Source: Pseudorasbora parva (taxonomy: Eukaryota; Chordata; Actinopteri; Cypriniformes; Gobionidae). From it: a DNA stretch of 64,000 nucleotides. How positions within the stretch are numbered: the stretch's first letter is position 1; each line of letters begins with the position of its first letter. Positions 1 through 10,666 of the stretch are shown one piece after another. The stretch spans positions 19,718,933-19,782,932 of the forward strand of contig NC_090174.1 of NCBI RefSeq assembly GCF_024679245.1. The letters run 5' to 3'. The notes beneath the pieces were generated by a model. That model made no database searches and was not told the origin of the DNA. It saw nothing but the letters and a program-made list of their open reading frames with translations. The position numbers were made by a program, and so were the translations under genes.

Positions 1-207
1 TCTCCTTGTATGAGCTGAAAGTTTAGAGGGACGGCCAGGTCTTGGTAGATTTGCAGTTGTCTGATACTCCTTACATTTCAATATTATCGCTTGCACAGTG
101 CTCATTGGGATGTTTAAAACTTGGGAAATCTTTTTGTATCCAAATCCTGCTTTAAACTTCTCCACAACAGTATCTCTGACCTGCCTGGTGTGTTCCTTGT
201 TCTTCAT
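1..207 (-). CDS. Tc1-like transposase, N-terminal fragment (69 codons visible)
   Basis: The frame opens at the ATG on the minus strand (bases 207-205) and stays open for 69 codons to the window edge. It starts MKNKEHTRQVRDTVVEKFKA and continues with GYKKISQVLNIPMSTVQAII, the paired-type helix-turn-helix that binds the inverted repeats. A basic GRPR-like linker (LPRPGRPSKL) follows, as in Tc1 transposases. The DDE catalytic domain would be further left, outside the window. No stop or frameshift is seen in the visible part, so I cannot say whether the gene is intact. It has no functional link to pappa. Confidence 0.85.
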   Translation of the reverse strand, partial: MKNKEHTRQVRDTVVEKFKAGFGYKKISQVLNIPMSTVQAIILKCKEYQTTANLPRPGRPSKLSAHTRR

Positions 208-597
208 GATGCTCTCTGTGTTTTAAACAGACCTCTGAGACTATCACAGTGCAGGTGCATTTATACGGAGACTTGATTACACACAGGTGGATTCAATTTA
301 TCATCTTTAGTCATTTAGGTAAACATTGTATCATTCAGAGATCCTCACTGAACTTCTGGAGATAGTTTGCTGACATGAAAGTAAAGGGGCCGAATAATTT
401 TGCACGCTCAATTTTTCAGTTTTTGATTTGTTAAAAAAGTTTGAAATATCCAATAAATTTCATTCCACTTCATGATTATTTCCCACTTGTTGATTCTTCA
501 CAAAAAGTTACAGTTTTATATCTTTATGTTTGAAGCCTGAAATGTGGCAAAAAGTCGCAAAGTTCAAGGGGGCCGAATACTTTCGCAAGGCACTGTA
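1..597 (-). mobile_element. Tc1-like DNA transposon, 5' part, cut by the window edge
   Basis: The terminal inverted repeat reads CAGTGCCTTGCGAAAGTATT on the minus strand from about 597 and is followed by a TA, as expected for Tc1/mariner insertion. The minus strand then runs through a long untranslated leader into the start of a Tc1-like transposase at 207. The other terminus lies beyond the left edge. This type of Tc1-like element is very common in teleost genomes; the family call rests on terminus and protein together. Confidence 0.85.
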
Positions 598-1390
598 CCT
601 GATTCCACGGAGGGCAGAGGGTCCGCGAGGAGGCTATGGTGCGTCCCTGCGTCATCCGCTGCTGCCTGCTGGCGAAAGAGGAGGAGGATGAGTGTGGTCC
701 AGCGTTTGACCGGCCACAACTCTCCAAGCCCCCTGAGGATCCAGAGATTTGCATTAAGAGTGCAGGGCGGAGGTTGTCTGCGTACAGCCACCCAACCGAG
801 GAGGGTAGTGAGGGAGGAAAAACTTATGCAGTTCTGGCCCCTTTGGCACTCCATATCCAAAGTAGTTTTACATGCATATCTGGGATTGATCCCAGGAAAG
901 CATGGCGGTTTACTCTGAATCTGATTCATTAAAGCACACACCATTACAGTGGGCTCAGCATCATCTTCATTCCCAGAGCACAACAGCCCTCTCTCCGATG
1001 CAGCGATTGACATCTGATCCTCAGCTGAATGAAATGCTAGGTTCCACCATAAAAAAGACCAGCAATTCCATCCAGAAGCTGCACAGCTTGCAGTGCACTA
1101 GAGGGGGAGGAGCCCTAGGGGGTTGGTTCCCACGAAGAAGCCCCACCCAGCTCAGGTCACCCCATCCATTACACCAAAGTAGACCTCTCCTGTTGGCCAC
1201 CAGGGAGGGCACTACAACGGGAAATAGGCCAGGGGACAGCGCACATAGAGCGGCGAGCGAGCGCTTGGTTGCCGTGACAACACGTGCTGCAGCTTAGGAC
1301 CGTCCGGGTTTCCCCCGGCGGCAGCTTTTGCTGATCTCCACGGTCTCCCAGAGTGTCGAGCAGACCCGCAGCTGTGCTTTTCAACATGAG
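598..1390. other. Unassigned GC-richer segment
   Basis: This stretch follows the Tc1 terminus and is richer in G and C than its surroundings. Several open frames of 100-150 codons exist on both strands, but none has a recognisable domain, a conserved motif or splice context. It may be an old transposon fragment. No gene is called. Confidence 0.3.
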
Positions 1391-1600
1391 TCGCGGCTGG
1401 CTATTTTAACAGACCCTATGGCCATCCAAAGCGCTTTACATTTTTGCCTCACATTCACCCATTCATACACACCGACAGCGATGTCAGCCATGTAAGGCAC
1501 CATCCAGCTCATCTGGAGCAGCTGGGGTTAGGCGTCTTGCTCAAGGACACCTCGACACTTGGTCAGGAGGAACCGGGGAGAAAGAGTCACGACCGGCGTG
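1391..1600. repeat. Candidate dispersed fish repeat fragment
   Basis: The stretch contains AAAGCGCTTTACA, 'cctcacattcacccattca' and 'cttgctcaaggacac', a combination I recognise from a dispersed repeat of fish genomes. No second copy of this unit was found in the window, so this rests on recall of the family and not on internal comparison. Confidence 0.4.
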
Positions 1601-1780
1601 CAGACGTGGTCATGTTCTCATTTGAAAACATGAACCACCCACGAACGAAGTCTCAGCATGCTGCCCAGACATGTGAAACAGTGCTCGTGGCCATCAGTGA
1701 GGACAGGGAACAACCGCAACCAGAAACACACAGGTAGAATGTCATCTTTAAAAAGACGCAAGCTCTATCTGTGTAGCTCT

Positions 1781-2804
1781 TTAAAGGGGGGGGGGGGGTG
1801 AAACACTCAGTTTCAGTCAATCTCATGTCAATCTTGAGTACCTATAGAGTAGTATTGCATCCTTCATATCGCCGAAAAGTCTTTAGTTTTATCATATTTA
1901 TAAAAGAAATATGGGCTGTACCGAGTCTTTCCGGAAAAAAACGAGCGCCTGGAGGCGTATCGTGTGGGCGGAGCTAATGAATGACGAATGTTCACAAAGC
2001 GGTGATGTCCTCAAGCGTGGAGAAACCCATGCTATCTCAGCTAATACAGATAATGATCCACAATCAAATCTGAGGCTGAAATAAATTGAACAGGAGAAAC
2101 GGCAACATCAGGATGTCCGTCTCTGTGGTATGTACTGTATTTAGGGGCCTTTGTGTGTCTTTACGCGCAGTTTATGAGGACATGATTCGGTTTATGGACT
2201 ATTGTATGTGACTAGACCTTAGAGGTAGCAAGCAAAATGGTTTTGCACGTCAGAGTCAGACTAGTGTTATACAGAACAACAATGGAGTAACCGTTAGCGC
2301 ATTTGAATAACGAAGCACGCGATCGTATCGTTTACTGATGTTTACTCATGCGACGGTAGCCAATAGCAGAGACATTTGAAGTTGATTTACTCACCGGCTG
2401 CTTCCAAAGCAGGACCGAATCTTTATCGCTGGGACTGCTCTGTCAAAAACACACTTCTTTGGTATGATTTGGTGAAGTCCTGTGACAGCAGTGACCATGG
2501 AAATCCACTTTGCGACGTGACTGAAGCGATGCCTTGAAGCTTCCCGTCATTTCTGCGTTCAAATCGGTTCAAATGCAGCGCTGCCTTCCCGGAATGCTGT
2601 GCTGAAGCGTTGAAGTCGCTCGACGTCAACCATAGGAATAAAGTGGAGCGCGGCGCGTCATAAGTGTTCACGGACGACTGGATCTGCACCTGAGAGACTG
2701 TTTACGGCGTGCATTTCCTCTCTCTCCCTCTAGTTACGCGTTAAAAGTCTTTAAAGGTGTAAAAAGCTCAGTATGCATGAAACAGCATTTCACCCCCCCT
2801 TTAA
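1781..2804. mobile_element. Non-autonomous DNA transposon with TTAA target duplication
   Basis: The element is bounded by TTAA at 1781-1784 and TTAA at 2801-2804. Inside these the ends are inverted: AGGGGGGGGG... on the left and ...CCCCCCCT on the right. The right subterminal part contains 'gtatgcatgaaacagcattt'. No transposase frame is visible over 1,024 bp. TTAA duplication is typical of piggyBac and Kolobok superfamilies; which one cannot be decided here. Confidence 0.75.
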
Positions 2805-3815
2805 GGGAAAATGCTCTCTGGGGTGCTGAAGCACACAGGGGAAAGTCGCGGCGACACAGGAAGGGAATGTGTGCAGCCTGTCGTGCATGCTCTCTTTCTC
2901 ATAGAAGGCGATCTCTTACCAGCCATGAAAACTGCTTTTTAGTGCTCTAAACAGTGCACTGAACCAGCTGTGAGAACAGCCTTTTGTTTTTGCTCAATAA
3001 AACAAAAAAGAAAGAGAAGAGAGAATTCGACCCCGCTGCAATGCCGTCACTCCAACACCAAACGAGGAGAGACCCACCCAGAAGAGCTTGACTCGTTTTG
3101 TTAACACGCTTGTAGAGAGTGATTTCAGGACAATCCATTCACCACTCGGCTCCGAAGCAAAAGGCTAATTTGATGCAAGCACCTGTGCTTCATTTAAACC
3201 CGTGCTGCGTGGCATGAGCAGCTGGTGCAATCATTGCATGCCAATGTGCATTGGCTTGTTTAGTTACACTCAAAGTAGATTGGCTCTCGCTAGCGAGATT
3301 CCTATTCGTCGGTATATACATGGCGTCGAGAGTGACCAACTGAATGGGAACTATGAAACAAAATACACTGTTTAATGGCTAAAAAAGTAGCCTAATAGTC
3401 TTCTCCTCCTTTCCTGTCGGCACTGATAAAATGTTTGCACAACGAGGACGTTCATTTGGTGAATTAGAACTAGCCTTGAGTATAGTTGGTGCTGCATATA
3501 GTAATGCCATAATATTAACAGTATTGGCAACGACATGCGTCTATTCATTCAATCTTGTCAAAGTTACCTGCCGAATTGACAACACAGTGATGTCAGTTGA
3601 CGTGTAACAAACCAATCAATGTTAAGGTGCAGCACACATAGATCATGACGACAGGACGCAAGTGCATTATGTAAAGTTCTTTAGTGCGCTTGCATAACTG
3701 CAATGTGAATGCAAACCAAAACTAACCAAATTAATACAATGTATCAAAACACAAACTTTAGTTCGGACCTTGGTGCGGACTTTCAGGTGTGAAAACACCC
3801 GTAGATAATAATTTC
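2805..3815. other. Non-coding stretch, no gene seen
   Basis: No exon, RNA gene or intact repeat was recognised. Near 3,740-3,800 there is 'cggaccttggtgcggacttt' and 'caggtgtgaaaacaccc', which resembles one end of an old DNA transposon, but no matching opposite end was found. Confidence 0.4.
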
Positions 3816-4740
3816 AGTGTCACCAACTGAGCAAGTCAAGCCAAAGGCAACAGTGGCAAGGAACCAAAACTCCATCAGGGCATGATGGAGAAAAATAAAC
3901 CTTGGGAGAAACCAGGCTTAGTCGTGGTGCCAGTTCTCCTCTCTCCTACTTAGTGTACTTCAAGTAACCAAAATGTTGAGGGTCCAAATCAATGCAGATT
4001 CAAAGTGCTTCAGAGGCTCTGCACTATCCCATATGAAGAATAGGGTCTTATCTATCTGTCATTTTCTAAAGAAATTAAAACTCTATGTACTTTTTAACCT
4101 AAATTGCTTATCTTCATATTAGTCCAGTTCTGTCAACACTGCACTGGCTCCCTTTTAAACATTGCATACATTTTAAAATCTTGCTTTTTACTTACAAAGC
4201 ACTAAATGGTTTAGCTCCCCAGTACTTAAGCGAGCTCTTAACACATTATACTCCATCACGTCTATTCCGGTCTCAAAACTCTGGCCAGTTGATAATACCT
4301 AGAATATCTAAATCAACTGCAGGCGGTCGATCCTTTTCCTATTTAGCTCCTAAACTCTGGAACAGTCTTCCTAGCATTGTTTGGGAAGCTGACACACTCT
4401 GTCAGTTTAAATCTAGACTAAAAACACATCTCTTTACTATGGCATACACATAGAACATTTGTAACTTTCATTATTCAAATCAATTGACTGATTGTTAGGC
4501 TGCATTAAAGTTATTCAACTAATTATACAAACAAAATTTATGAATTAGGTTTTATTTAATTCTATAAACTATAATACTGATCTGCCAACATTGTCGCTAT
4601 ATGATAAATTAAAATAAGCTGATAACATCACTGTTTTCTCCAGAACGACTGTACAGCCAAATCTAATTTTGTTGCAATATTATCCTGTTTAACACTGTGA
4701 AGCTGCTTTGACACAATCATGATTGTAAAAGCGCTATATA
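3816..4740 (+). mobile_element. L2-like LINE 3' fragment with attached inverted repeat piece
   Basis: From about 4,020 the plus strand carries the 3' end of an L2/Maui-like LINE, including its last coding segment (separate entry) and a tail from about 4,563 ('ctgatctgccaacattgtcg') to the 'gcgctatataaataaagttga' end. The segment 3,816-3,960 ('caaggaaccaaaactccatc') is the reverse complement of the piece at 39,595-39,735, so it is inverted relative to the order seen there. The tail is followed directly by a tetranucleotide microsatellite. Confidence 0.7.
4181..4453 (+). pseudogene. L2-like LINE ORF2, C-terminal remnant
   Basis: A 90-codon frame reads YKALNGLAPQYLSELLTHYT, then PRISKSTAGGRSFSY, APKLWNSLP and FKSRLKTHLF. 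This order (KALNG.AP.YL, PSR..RS, G.RSFS..AP.LWN.LP, FK..LKT.LF) is the well-known C-terminus of L2/Maui/Rex-type LINE reverse transcriptases in vertebrates. Upstream reverse-transcriptase motifs are missing, so it is a 5'-truncated dead copy. The frame ends normally at TAG just before the untranslated tail. Confidence 0.85.
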
Positions 4741-4747
4741 AATAAAG

Positions 4748-4843
<96 letters not shown>
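4741..4843. repeat. (ATTG)n microsatellite
   Basis: About 25 perfect copies of a four-base unit (TTGA/ATTG) directly extend the 3' end of the LINE tail (...aaagttgattgattg). This suits growth from the short tandem tail that L2/CR1-type elements end in. The open frame seen across it on the minus strand (SINQ repeats) is an artefact of the repeat. Confidence 0.95.
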
Positions 4844-4844
<1 letters not shown>

Positions 4845-4925
4845 CTTGCGCTGCTGGATTGCATAATCACATCACAAAGGTAACACTAGATGTACCTGGA
4901 AGTACCGACTAGTACTCTTTTTAAT

Positions 4926-5340
4926 GTACACTACTGTTCAAAAATATGGGGTGACAAAGATATTTGAATGTGTTTGAAAGAAGTCTCTTATACTTACTAA
5001 GACTGCATTTATTTTATCAATAAGCAAAAACAGGAATATTGTGAAATATAAATAACTGCTTTAATATATATTTTTTAAAAGTAATTTATTCCTATAATAG
5101 CGAATCTGGATTTTTAGTAACAATTACTCCAGTGTCACATGATCCTTCAGAAATCATTCTAAAATGCTGATTTGCTGCTCAAAACATAATTGTTATTATC
5201 AATGTAAAAAAAAAAAGTTATTTATAACATTACACATGTCTTTACTGTGACTTTTCCTGTGATCAATTTAATGCATCCTTACTGCATTAATTAATTATTT
5301 CTTTAAAAAGACTTGGAATTTGTCTGGACAGTTTTAGGAC
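4926..5340. repeat. Dispersed repeat family A, copy 1
   Basis: Begins 'actactgttcaaaaatatgg' and contains 'cagaaatcattctaaaatgc', 'tgctgctcaaaacataattg' and 'aatgcatccttactgcatta'. A second, partial copy lies at 26,990-27,225 and a short one near 46,185-46,230. The style matches an abundant cyprinid non-autonomous DNA element. No coding frame. Confidence 0.65.
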
Positions 5341-6226
5341 ATTTTCACATATAGTTAATTTGAGCACCTCGAGCAGCTGATAAAATGTGTATCCTGTATG
5401 TAAACACCCCACATGATCTTGGACCCTATAAACACTAACATAACAAAAACATAATATCCCGTTTTTAGATTAAACTTACATTATGAACACTAAAAGCACT
5501 GAGGTCACTTGCACCTTTTTGTTCACTTTAGCCAAACTAGTTTTGGCTCATTTAAAATTAAACTATCATTAAACACAATTTTACAGAAACTATCCAAAAA
5601 AAAAAAAAAAAAAAATACAGTAAATATAAGGGTAAAATATTGTTTTAATTTTTAAATCTTAATCTTAAATTCATGATAATTAAACTATGTGTCACTCTTA
5701 TTGCCATATCAACATCTCCAAGGGAAATTAATATTAATGTCTTTCCTTTTATGTAATGATTGAGATCATTAAAGTATTGATAGTAATTAGTTCACAGTAC
5801 CAAAGTGAATGTGTTGTAGAAACGTTAGGAACAGTTCTGTTTACTTACAGTAATCACTTTCAAATGAGACTTTTCTCTTTTCAGTTGACTATGAGAAGTG
5901 TTTTTCTCAATCCTGATTTGCTATCACTATACCATGTTACTTACGTAGTTTCTACAGATAAAAAATAATTATATTATATTATAAATTATATATTCTGTAA
6001 AAAATACAAATAAAATGCTTTGCAATGTCACAATTACTTTATATCATATAACTCACATAAAAAAATAGCCAATCACAATCTTATGTTACACCCACAATTT
6101 TTTGCCACATAAAACCTTTGCATGGACCAACTCAGATATAATAATTAAGAATAAATACATTTTTTCTCGCTACATGGCTACATGGTTTTTCTTTAAAAAA
6201 AATTCCCCTTTAAAGAATATAATGCA
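5341..6226. other. AT-rich non-coding stretch
   Basis: Very AT-rich sequence with a poly-A run at about 5,596-5,615. No exon, RNA gene or transposon end was recognised. Confidence 0.4.
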
Positions 6227-6603
6227 GTGCTCAAAGCGGTCCCCCTTGGCCTAACTCAACTTGTAAAATGTAATTTAGGTTTTAGTAAGAGTTATACCAA
6301 GGAACCTGATGAAATAAGTATATTTAACAAAACATGTAGTAATAAGCATATTCAACAAATTCTTCAGAATAAAAAAAGTTTGGGCAAATTTTACTGGGCA
6401 TCTCTTGAGTTTATAGACTTGAAAGAAGCCTGGATATTACCTCATAAGTACTGCATTCCTAATAAGATGAAATAAATTAATTTTAAGATCTTACATAAAA
6501 TAAATCCTGTGAAAAATACTGAAAATACACAATATATGGATGTTGACAGTTCTTGCTCATTTTGTGGAAATAAGGATGAAACAGTGATTCTTACAGATCC
6601 TTT
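6227..6603 (+). pseudogene. L1-like LINE ORF2, C-terminal remnant
   Basis: The plus-strand frame reads ...YWASLEFIDLKEAWILPHKY, then CIPNKMK, an in-frame TAA, and continues in the same frame with INFKILHKINPV and DVDSSCSFCGNKDETVIL. This tract (K.W..PHKY, N.K.KE..FK.LH.IYP, C.FC...ET..HL) is the C-terminal zinc-knuckle-like region of L1/Tx1/Swimmer-type reverse transcriptases in fish. One stop codon breaks it, and the final 'HLFW.C' part is absent. It is a short, dead fragment just upstream of the DIRS insertion. Confidence 0.8.
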
Positions 6604-6639
6604 CAATTAAAATATATATAATGTGTTTCTTTAAATGTA

Positions 6640-6834
6640 CAATTAATACACCATGCACCAGCTTTGTCGTTGTGTTAAAAAAAAAAAAATGTCGGGATGG
6701 ACTGAAGATGATACCATTCCATTTTGGTGAAAATCGGACAAACGGCCTAGGAGGAGTTTGAAAAAGTTTATTCTTAACTAATAACAAGATGGAGAAGAGG
6801 AAGTTTTACCAAATAATTGAATGGCAAAATTTAT
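6640..6834. repeat. Dispersed repeat family B, fragment left of the DIRS element
   Basis: Contains 'aacggcctaggaggagtttg' and 'gatggagaagagg'. Related strings recur at 12,355-12,430 ('ggtctaggaggagttcg', 'aaaatggcgaacag') and 14,300-14,355 ('atggcctaggaggagtttg', 'aaaatggcggg'). It appears that the DIRS element inserted into this family. Confidence 0.55.
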
Positions 6835-7010
6835 TTCCCTATCTCGAGGGAACTTCGAGCTGCGTCGAAACGCTAGGGGACACCTCTGCGTGCCATGTCA
6901 TAAAGCACTTGTGTAATCAGTCCAATAGCGGGACGATACGTCACGGGCGGGTGACGTCATCGACCAGGAAGCTATAAAGCATGCCCGGACCAAACAGTCA
7001 CTAGCTTCTG
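6835..7010 (+). repeat. DIRS left inverted terminal repeat
   Basis: Runs from 'ttccctatctcgagggaac' to 'cactagcttctg'. It includes 'ggcgggtgacgtcatcgac' and 'gctataaagcatgcccgg', a TATA-like box that probably belongs to the element's promoter. The reverse complement is found at 11727-11880 with few differences. The outermost ~35 bases differ from those of the right repeat, which is normal in DIRS elements. Confidence 0.9.
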
Positions 7011-7087
7011 TGTCTTCACAAGCGCTCTGTGTGAATTGTATGTCCATTTATTGTGTGTGTGTTCAAAAAAGAAAGAAAGAAAGAAAT

Positions 7088-7478
7088 ATGGCAAGTCAGT
7101 ATAGGTGTTGTGTTCCTCCCTGCCCACGTTACATCACGGGTGGGGATACACACGTCCTAATGTGTGATGTGTTTGGGGCTCGAGCATGCCCAGTCAGCTC
7201 TCGAGGGGGTCGGCTGCGAGCATTGCGAGAGACTTCCAATGCGCATATTAAGATCACGCCGGGCACTCTTCGAGGAGAGTGCTTTGGCTCGCGGTCCTCA
7301 GGGCTCGGGTCCCGCTGTTGCCGAGGCGCAGCGAAGGCTCGCGTCCTGGGGATCGCAGTTGGATCTAGTGGCAGGGTTAGAGACGGGTGATCCCCTATCT
7401 CTGCCTTTACCCGCTGGATCTCATGCCTCAGTTAGCGAGCTGGAAGCACGCTCTGCGGTTTTCTTCCGCTCGCGCTGA
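7088..7478 (+). pseudogene. DIRS ORF1 (gag-like), frameshifted
   Basis: Starts MASQYRCCVPPCPRYITGGD in one frame. After about 7,160 the homologous text continues in the next frame as LGLEHAQSALEGVGCEHCER, then LARGPQGSGPAVAEAQRRLA. The cysteine/histidine-rich start (C..C...GGDTH...C, LGLEHA, CEHC) is the usual N-terminus of fish DIRS ORF1 proteins. At least one frameshift near 7,160 breaks it, so no full gag-like protein can be made. Confidence 0.75.
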
Positions 7479-7734
7479 GGCACAAACGCAGCAGCACTCC
7501 AGCTCCGAGGAACTGGATGTTGTTAGCACTGATGATGATCTGCCAAAAGAAAACGACACACACACACTCATAAAAAGAGGTGCTATTGGTGTAACTCGCG
7601 CTGTGTCCAGGTTAAGTTTAGACTGGGCGGCCGAGTGTCAAGAAGTTCGCCAAAAAATAAATAAATATATAAATAAAATAAGAAAGAGAAAGAACAATAT
7701 AATGGCGAGCAGACAGCATGTTTGAGATTACGAG

Positions 7735-7917
7735 GGGCTGAATCTAGTGGCTCGGATCTCGCGTTTGCCGAGGCAGCGTGTAGATCACGGGTCTACAATA
7801 TAGATTCTATGACTCGATCGCGGATCTCGCGCTTGCAGAGGCAGCGTGTAGATTACAGGGTTGAGTCTAGTGGCTCAGATCGCGTGTTTGCTGAGGCATC
7901 GCGAAGATTATGGGTCT
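7735..7917 (+). repeat. Imperfect repeated segment inside DIRS ORF1
   Basis: Three diverged copies of a unit of about 50-90 bases carry 'gaatctagtggctcggatct', 'gactcgatcgcggatctcgc' and 'gagtctagtggctcagatcg', each followed by 'g(c/t)(c/a)gaggcagcg'-like text. The same motif is seen once at 7,308-7,375 in the gag-like frame ('gccgaggcgcagcg', 'ggatctagtggcagg'). It appears to be a local expansion of part of ORF1, with frames no longer in register. Confidence 0.6.
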
Positions 7918-8177
7918 GCATCTATCATTCAGAAAGGGCGACGATGTCTTGCGGGGAAGAGACGCTTGCGAGCTATCTCTCCCCCGAGTCCACATCGTCA
8001 CACAGCCCCAAAGCTGCCCACAACAAGCCGGTAAAAAAAAAAAAAAAAAAAAGTCGGCTTTGGGGGTAGGGCATATTCGGCAGCAGATCAGGCGGCCGCC
8101 GGTTTGTATACGGCGGTTGCCCTGCAAGCATATAAAACAAGCAGACCTGCTGGGGGATATTGATATTGAGATGTGAA

Positions 8178-8277
<100 letters not shown>

Positions 8278-8785
8278 AATAAATCAATCAAAATGTCCCT
8301 CTGGGGCTGTCGGGCGGGGCAGCCTCAGCCGAGTACATCCTTTCTCAAACCTACACCGAGCAAAACAAAGAGAGAGCGTGGCCGCTCGGGGCCCCCCCGC
8401 AGAGAGATCGGGGGTCCGGGCGACGCGCTCAGCCGGGACCTTCCCGTGGTAGGGCGGATCTGAGAGCCGTCCTTACTGCTAGGAAGGCCTCGGCTAAGAA
8501 GTCCTGACGTCAGAGGCACAGGACTTCCGATGGCAGTCCCCTCCGGGAGAGTGCGGCTCGCCGAGGCGCCCGCTCGTTCCTGGTGCCATCGGGGGGGGCC
8601 GGTCTGCCAACCCTGCCACCGTTGGTGCTTCAGGGCGCGGCGGTCCCCGGCGAACATAAATCTTCTTGTCCGCCCGGAAACGTAGCGGCTTGGGGATGTT
8701 CGCGCCCTCTCGTGAGGGCCCCGGGGCGGTCAGTTCGGTTGCTACCTGCCGGTTATCCGTTACAGGACACCGGGCTGACCACCCA

Positions 8786-9767
8786 GGAAAATCCAGAGAC
8801 CAGCCTCGAGAGGCTGGTTCCCTTAGTAGATTTTCTGGCAGCGTGGAAACTTCTGCCGAATATCTCAGAATGGGTCCTGCTCACATTATAAAAAGGGTTC
8901 GGGTCACACTCACCCGTGTTCAGCAGGGTTACTCCTACGGTAGTAACCCCCGAGCAGCCTCTGGTCATGGAACGAGAGGTACAGACTCTTCTGCGAAAAG
9001 AGGCTATACACGGGTCCCTCCCCTCTGCAGAGAGTCGGGCTTTTACAGCCGGTACTTCATAGTTCCAAAGAAGGATGGAGGGTTAAGGCCTATTTTTAGA
9101 TCTGCATCAGCTAAACAAAATGCTCACGATAAAACAGATCATGTGTCACGTCAGGTCCGAGGACTGGTGTGTCACAATAGACCTAAAAAATGTATACTTC
9201 CACATCTCCATCCTTCCGCAGCACAGACAGGTCTTCAGGTTTGCTTTCGGGGGCGAAGCTTACCAGTATTGAGTGCTGCCATTCGGCCTAGCTTAATCAC
9301 CCCACACTTTCACCAAGTGCGTGAATGCAGCTCTGGCTCAGGTGCGACTCCAGGGCATTTGCGTGCTCAACTATATCGACAATTGGCTGGTGTTAGCATA
9401 GTCGAAACAGTAGGCGTTCAGCATCGAGATGCTGTTCTCGCCCATAGGAGAGTGTTGGGGTTAAGGTTGAACGGAAGAAAAGTGTGCTGGCACCTATAAG
9501 CTGCAGAGCACTACCTTTCTGGCGGTAGTCTGGGACACGAAAATAATGTCGGCTCGGCTATCCCCTCCCAGGATAAAAACGATCCTGGATACCGTGAACC
9601 AGATAAAGCTAGGTCAGTCACTCACTGTGAAACACTTTCAGAGAGTGTTAGGGCTGATGACAGCAGTGTCCAACGGGGTACCTTTTGGCCTGCAGTACAT
9701 GAGACCCTTACAGTGGTGGCTCAGGACCAAGGGGTTCTCCCTGAGGGGAAACCCTTTTTTCGCTTGA
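8786..9767 (+). pseudogene. DIRS reverse transcriptase, degraded
   Basis: The tract begins with DFLAAWKLLPNISEWVL, a signature of the DIRS RT start. ESGFYSRYFIVPKKDGGLRP follows, which is RT motif 1. Later text in other frames gives VTIDLKNVYFHI (motif A, Asp present) and LNYIDNWLV where the usual YIDD/LDD box is expected. A further block at 9546-9767 (VKHFQRVLGLMTAVS, GLQYMRPLQWWL) is the RT connection region. Multiple frameshifts and stops break the frame, and the YIDN reading suggests loss of a catalytic Asp. Confidence 0.8.
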
Positions 9768-9831
9768 TCAAGGTCATGCGGCGCTGCCTACGTGCCTTAG
9801 TGAAGTGAAAAGATCCTTGGTTCCTGTCCCA

Positions 9832-10666
9832 AGGTCCAGTTCTGGGGGCTCCTTGTCGTCGCGTAACGCTAACGACGGATGCCTCCCTAACTGGCTGGGG
9901 AGCGGTCATGAGTGGCCGCTCGGCCCAAGGTCTGAGCGGCCGTCAGCTCTCCTGGCACATAAACCAGCTGGAGCTGATGGCTGTGTTTCAATCATATAAA
10001 ATCAAACACTTCCTCTCAGACCTGCGGGGCCACCATGTGTTAGTTCGGTCAGACAACACTTCGGTGGTCTCGTATATAAATCACCAGGGGGGGTTGAGAT
10101 CGCGTCGGGTGTGGAAGCTGACGCATCATATGCTAACATGGGCCCAAGGCAAGATGCTCTCGCTCAGGGCGATGTACATCCCGGGGGTCCTGAATGTAGC
10201 GGCAGACTCCCTGTCGAGGCAGGGAGTGATGCCGGGAGAATGGAGACTCCACCCCGAGGTGGTGGAGGAGCTGTGGATCCGCTTTGGGCGAGCCCAGGTG
10301 GATCTGTTTGCGTCTCGAGAGACGACACACTGTCCAGCATATTTCTCCCTCACGCATCCAGCCCCGCTGGGGCTGGACACAATGGTACAGACGTGGCCGA
10401 GGCTGCGTCTGTACGCCTTCCCCCCTCTGGCGTTGCTCCCAGGAGTGCTGGAGAACGTCAGCCGGGACGGGGTTCAGCTTTTATTGGTAGCCCCGCTCTG
10501 GCCGGGCCAAGTATGGCTCGCCGACATTATGTCTCTCCTAGAAGGTCCTCCCTGGGAAATCCCAGTCAGGAGAGATCTTCTTTCGCAGGCCGGGGGGTCA
10601 GTACTACACCCGCGCCCGGAACTGTGGAAACGGTGGGCTTGGCCCCTGAGGGGGCCCAGTTCATAA
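9832..10666 (+). CDS. DIRS RNase H and downstream conserved region (open fragment)
   Basis: A continuous frame covers the RNase H domain: LTTDASLTGWGAVM (first catalytic Asp), QLSWHINQLELMAVF (catalytic Glu) and VLVRSDNTSVVSYINHQGG (third Asp), then NVAADSLSRQ. After this comes a DIRS-typical region with AQVDLFASRETTHCPAYF and PLGLDTM, which in DIRS elements overlaps the methyltransferase-like part; I cannot confirm methyltransferase motifs. There is an internal ATG at 9908, but the homology starts upstream, so the true start is the RT frame, now disconnected by frameshifts. Confidence 0.8.

Noticed and set aside
564..1013. 149-codon minus-strand frame next to the Tc1 end
   Set aside because: No recognisable domain; it begins in GC-rich sequence and overlaps frames on the other strand. 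Not called as a gene.
8325..8657. 110-codon minus-strand frame inside the DIRS element
   Set aside because: It is antisense to the start of the DIRS coding region; such shadows are expected in GC-rich coding sequence.
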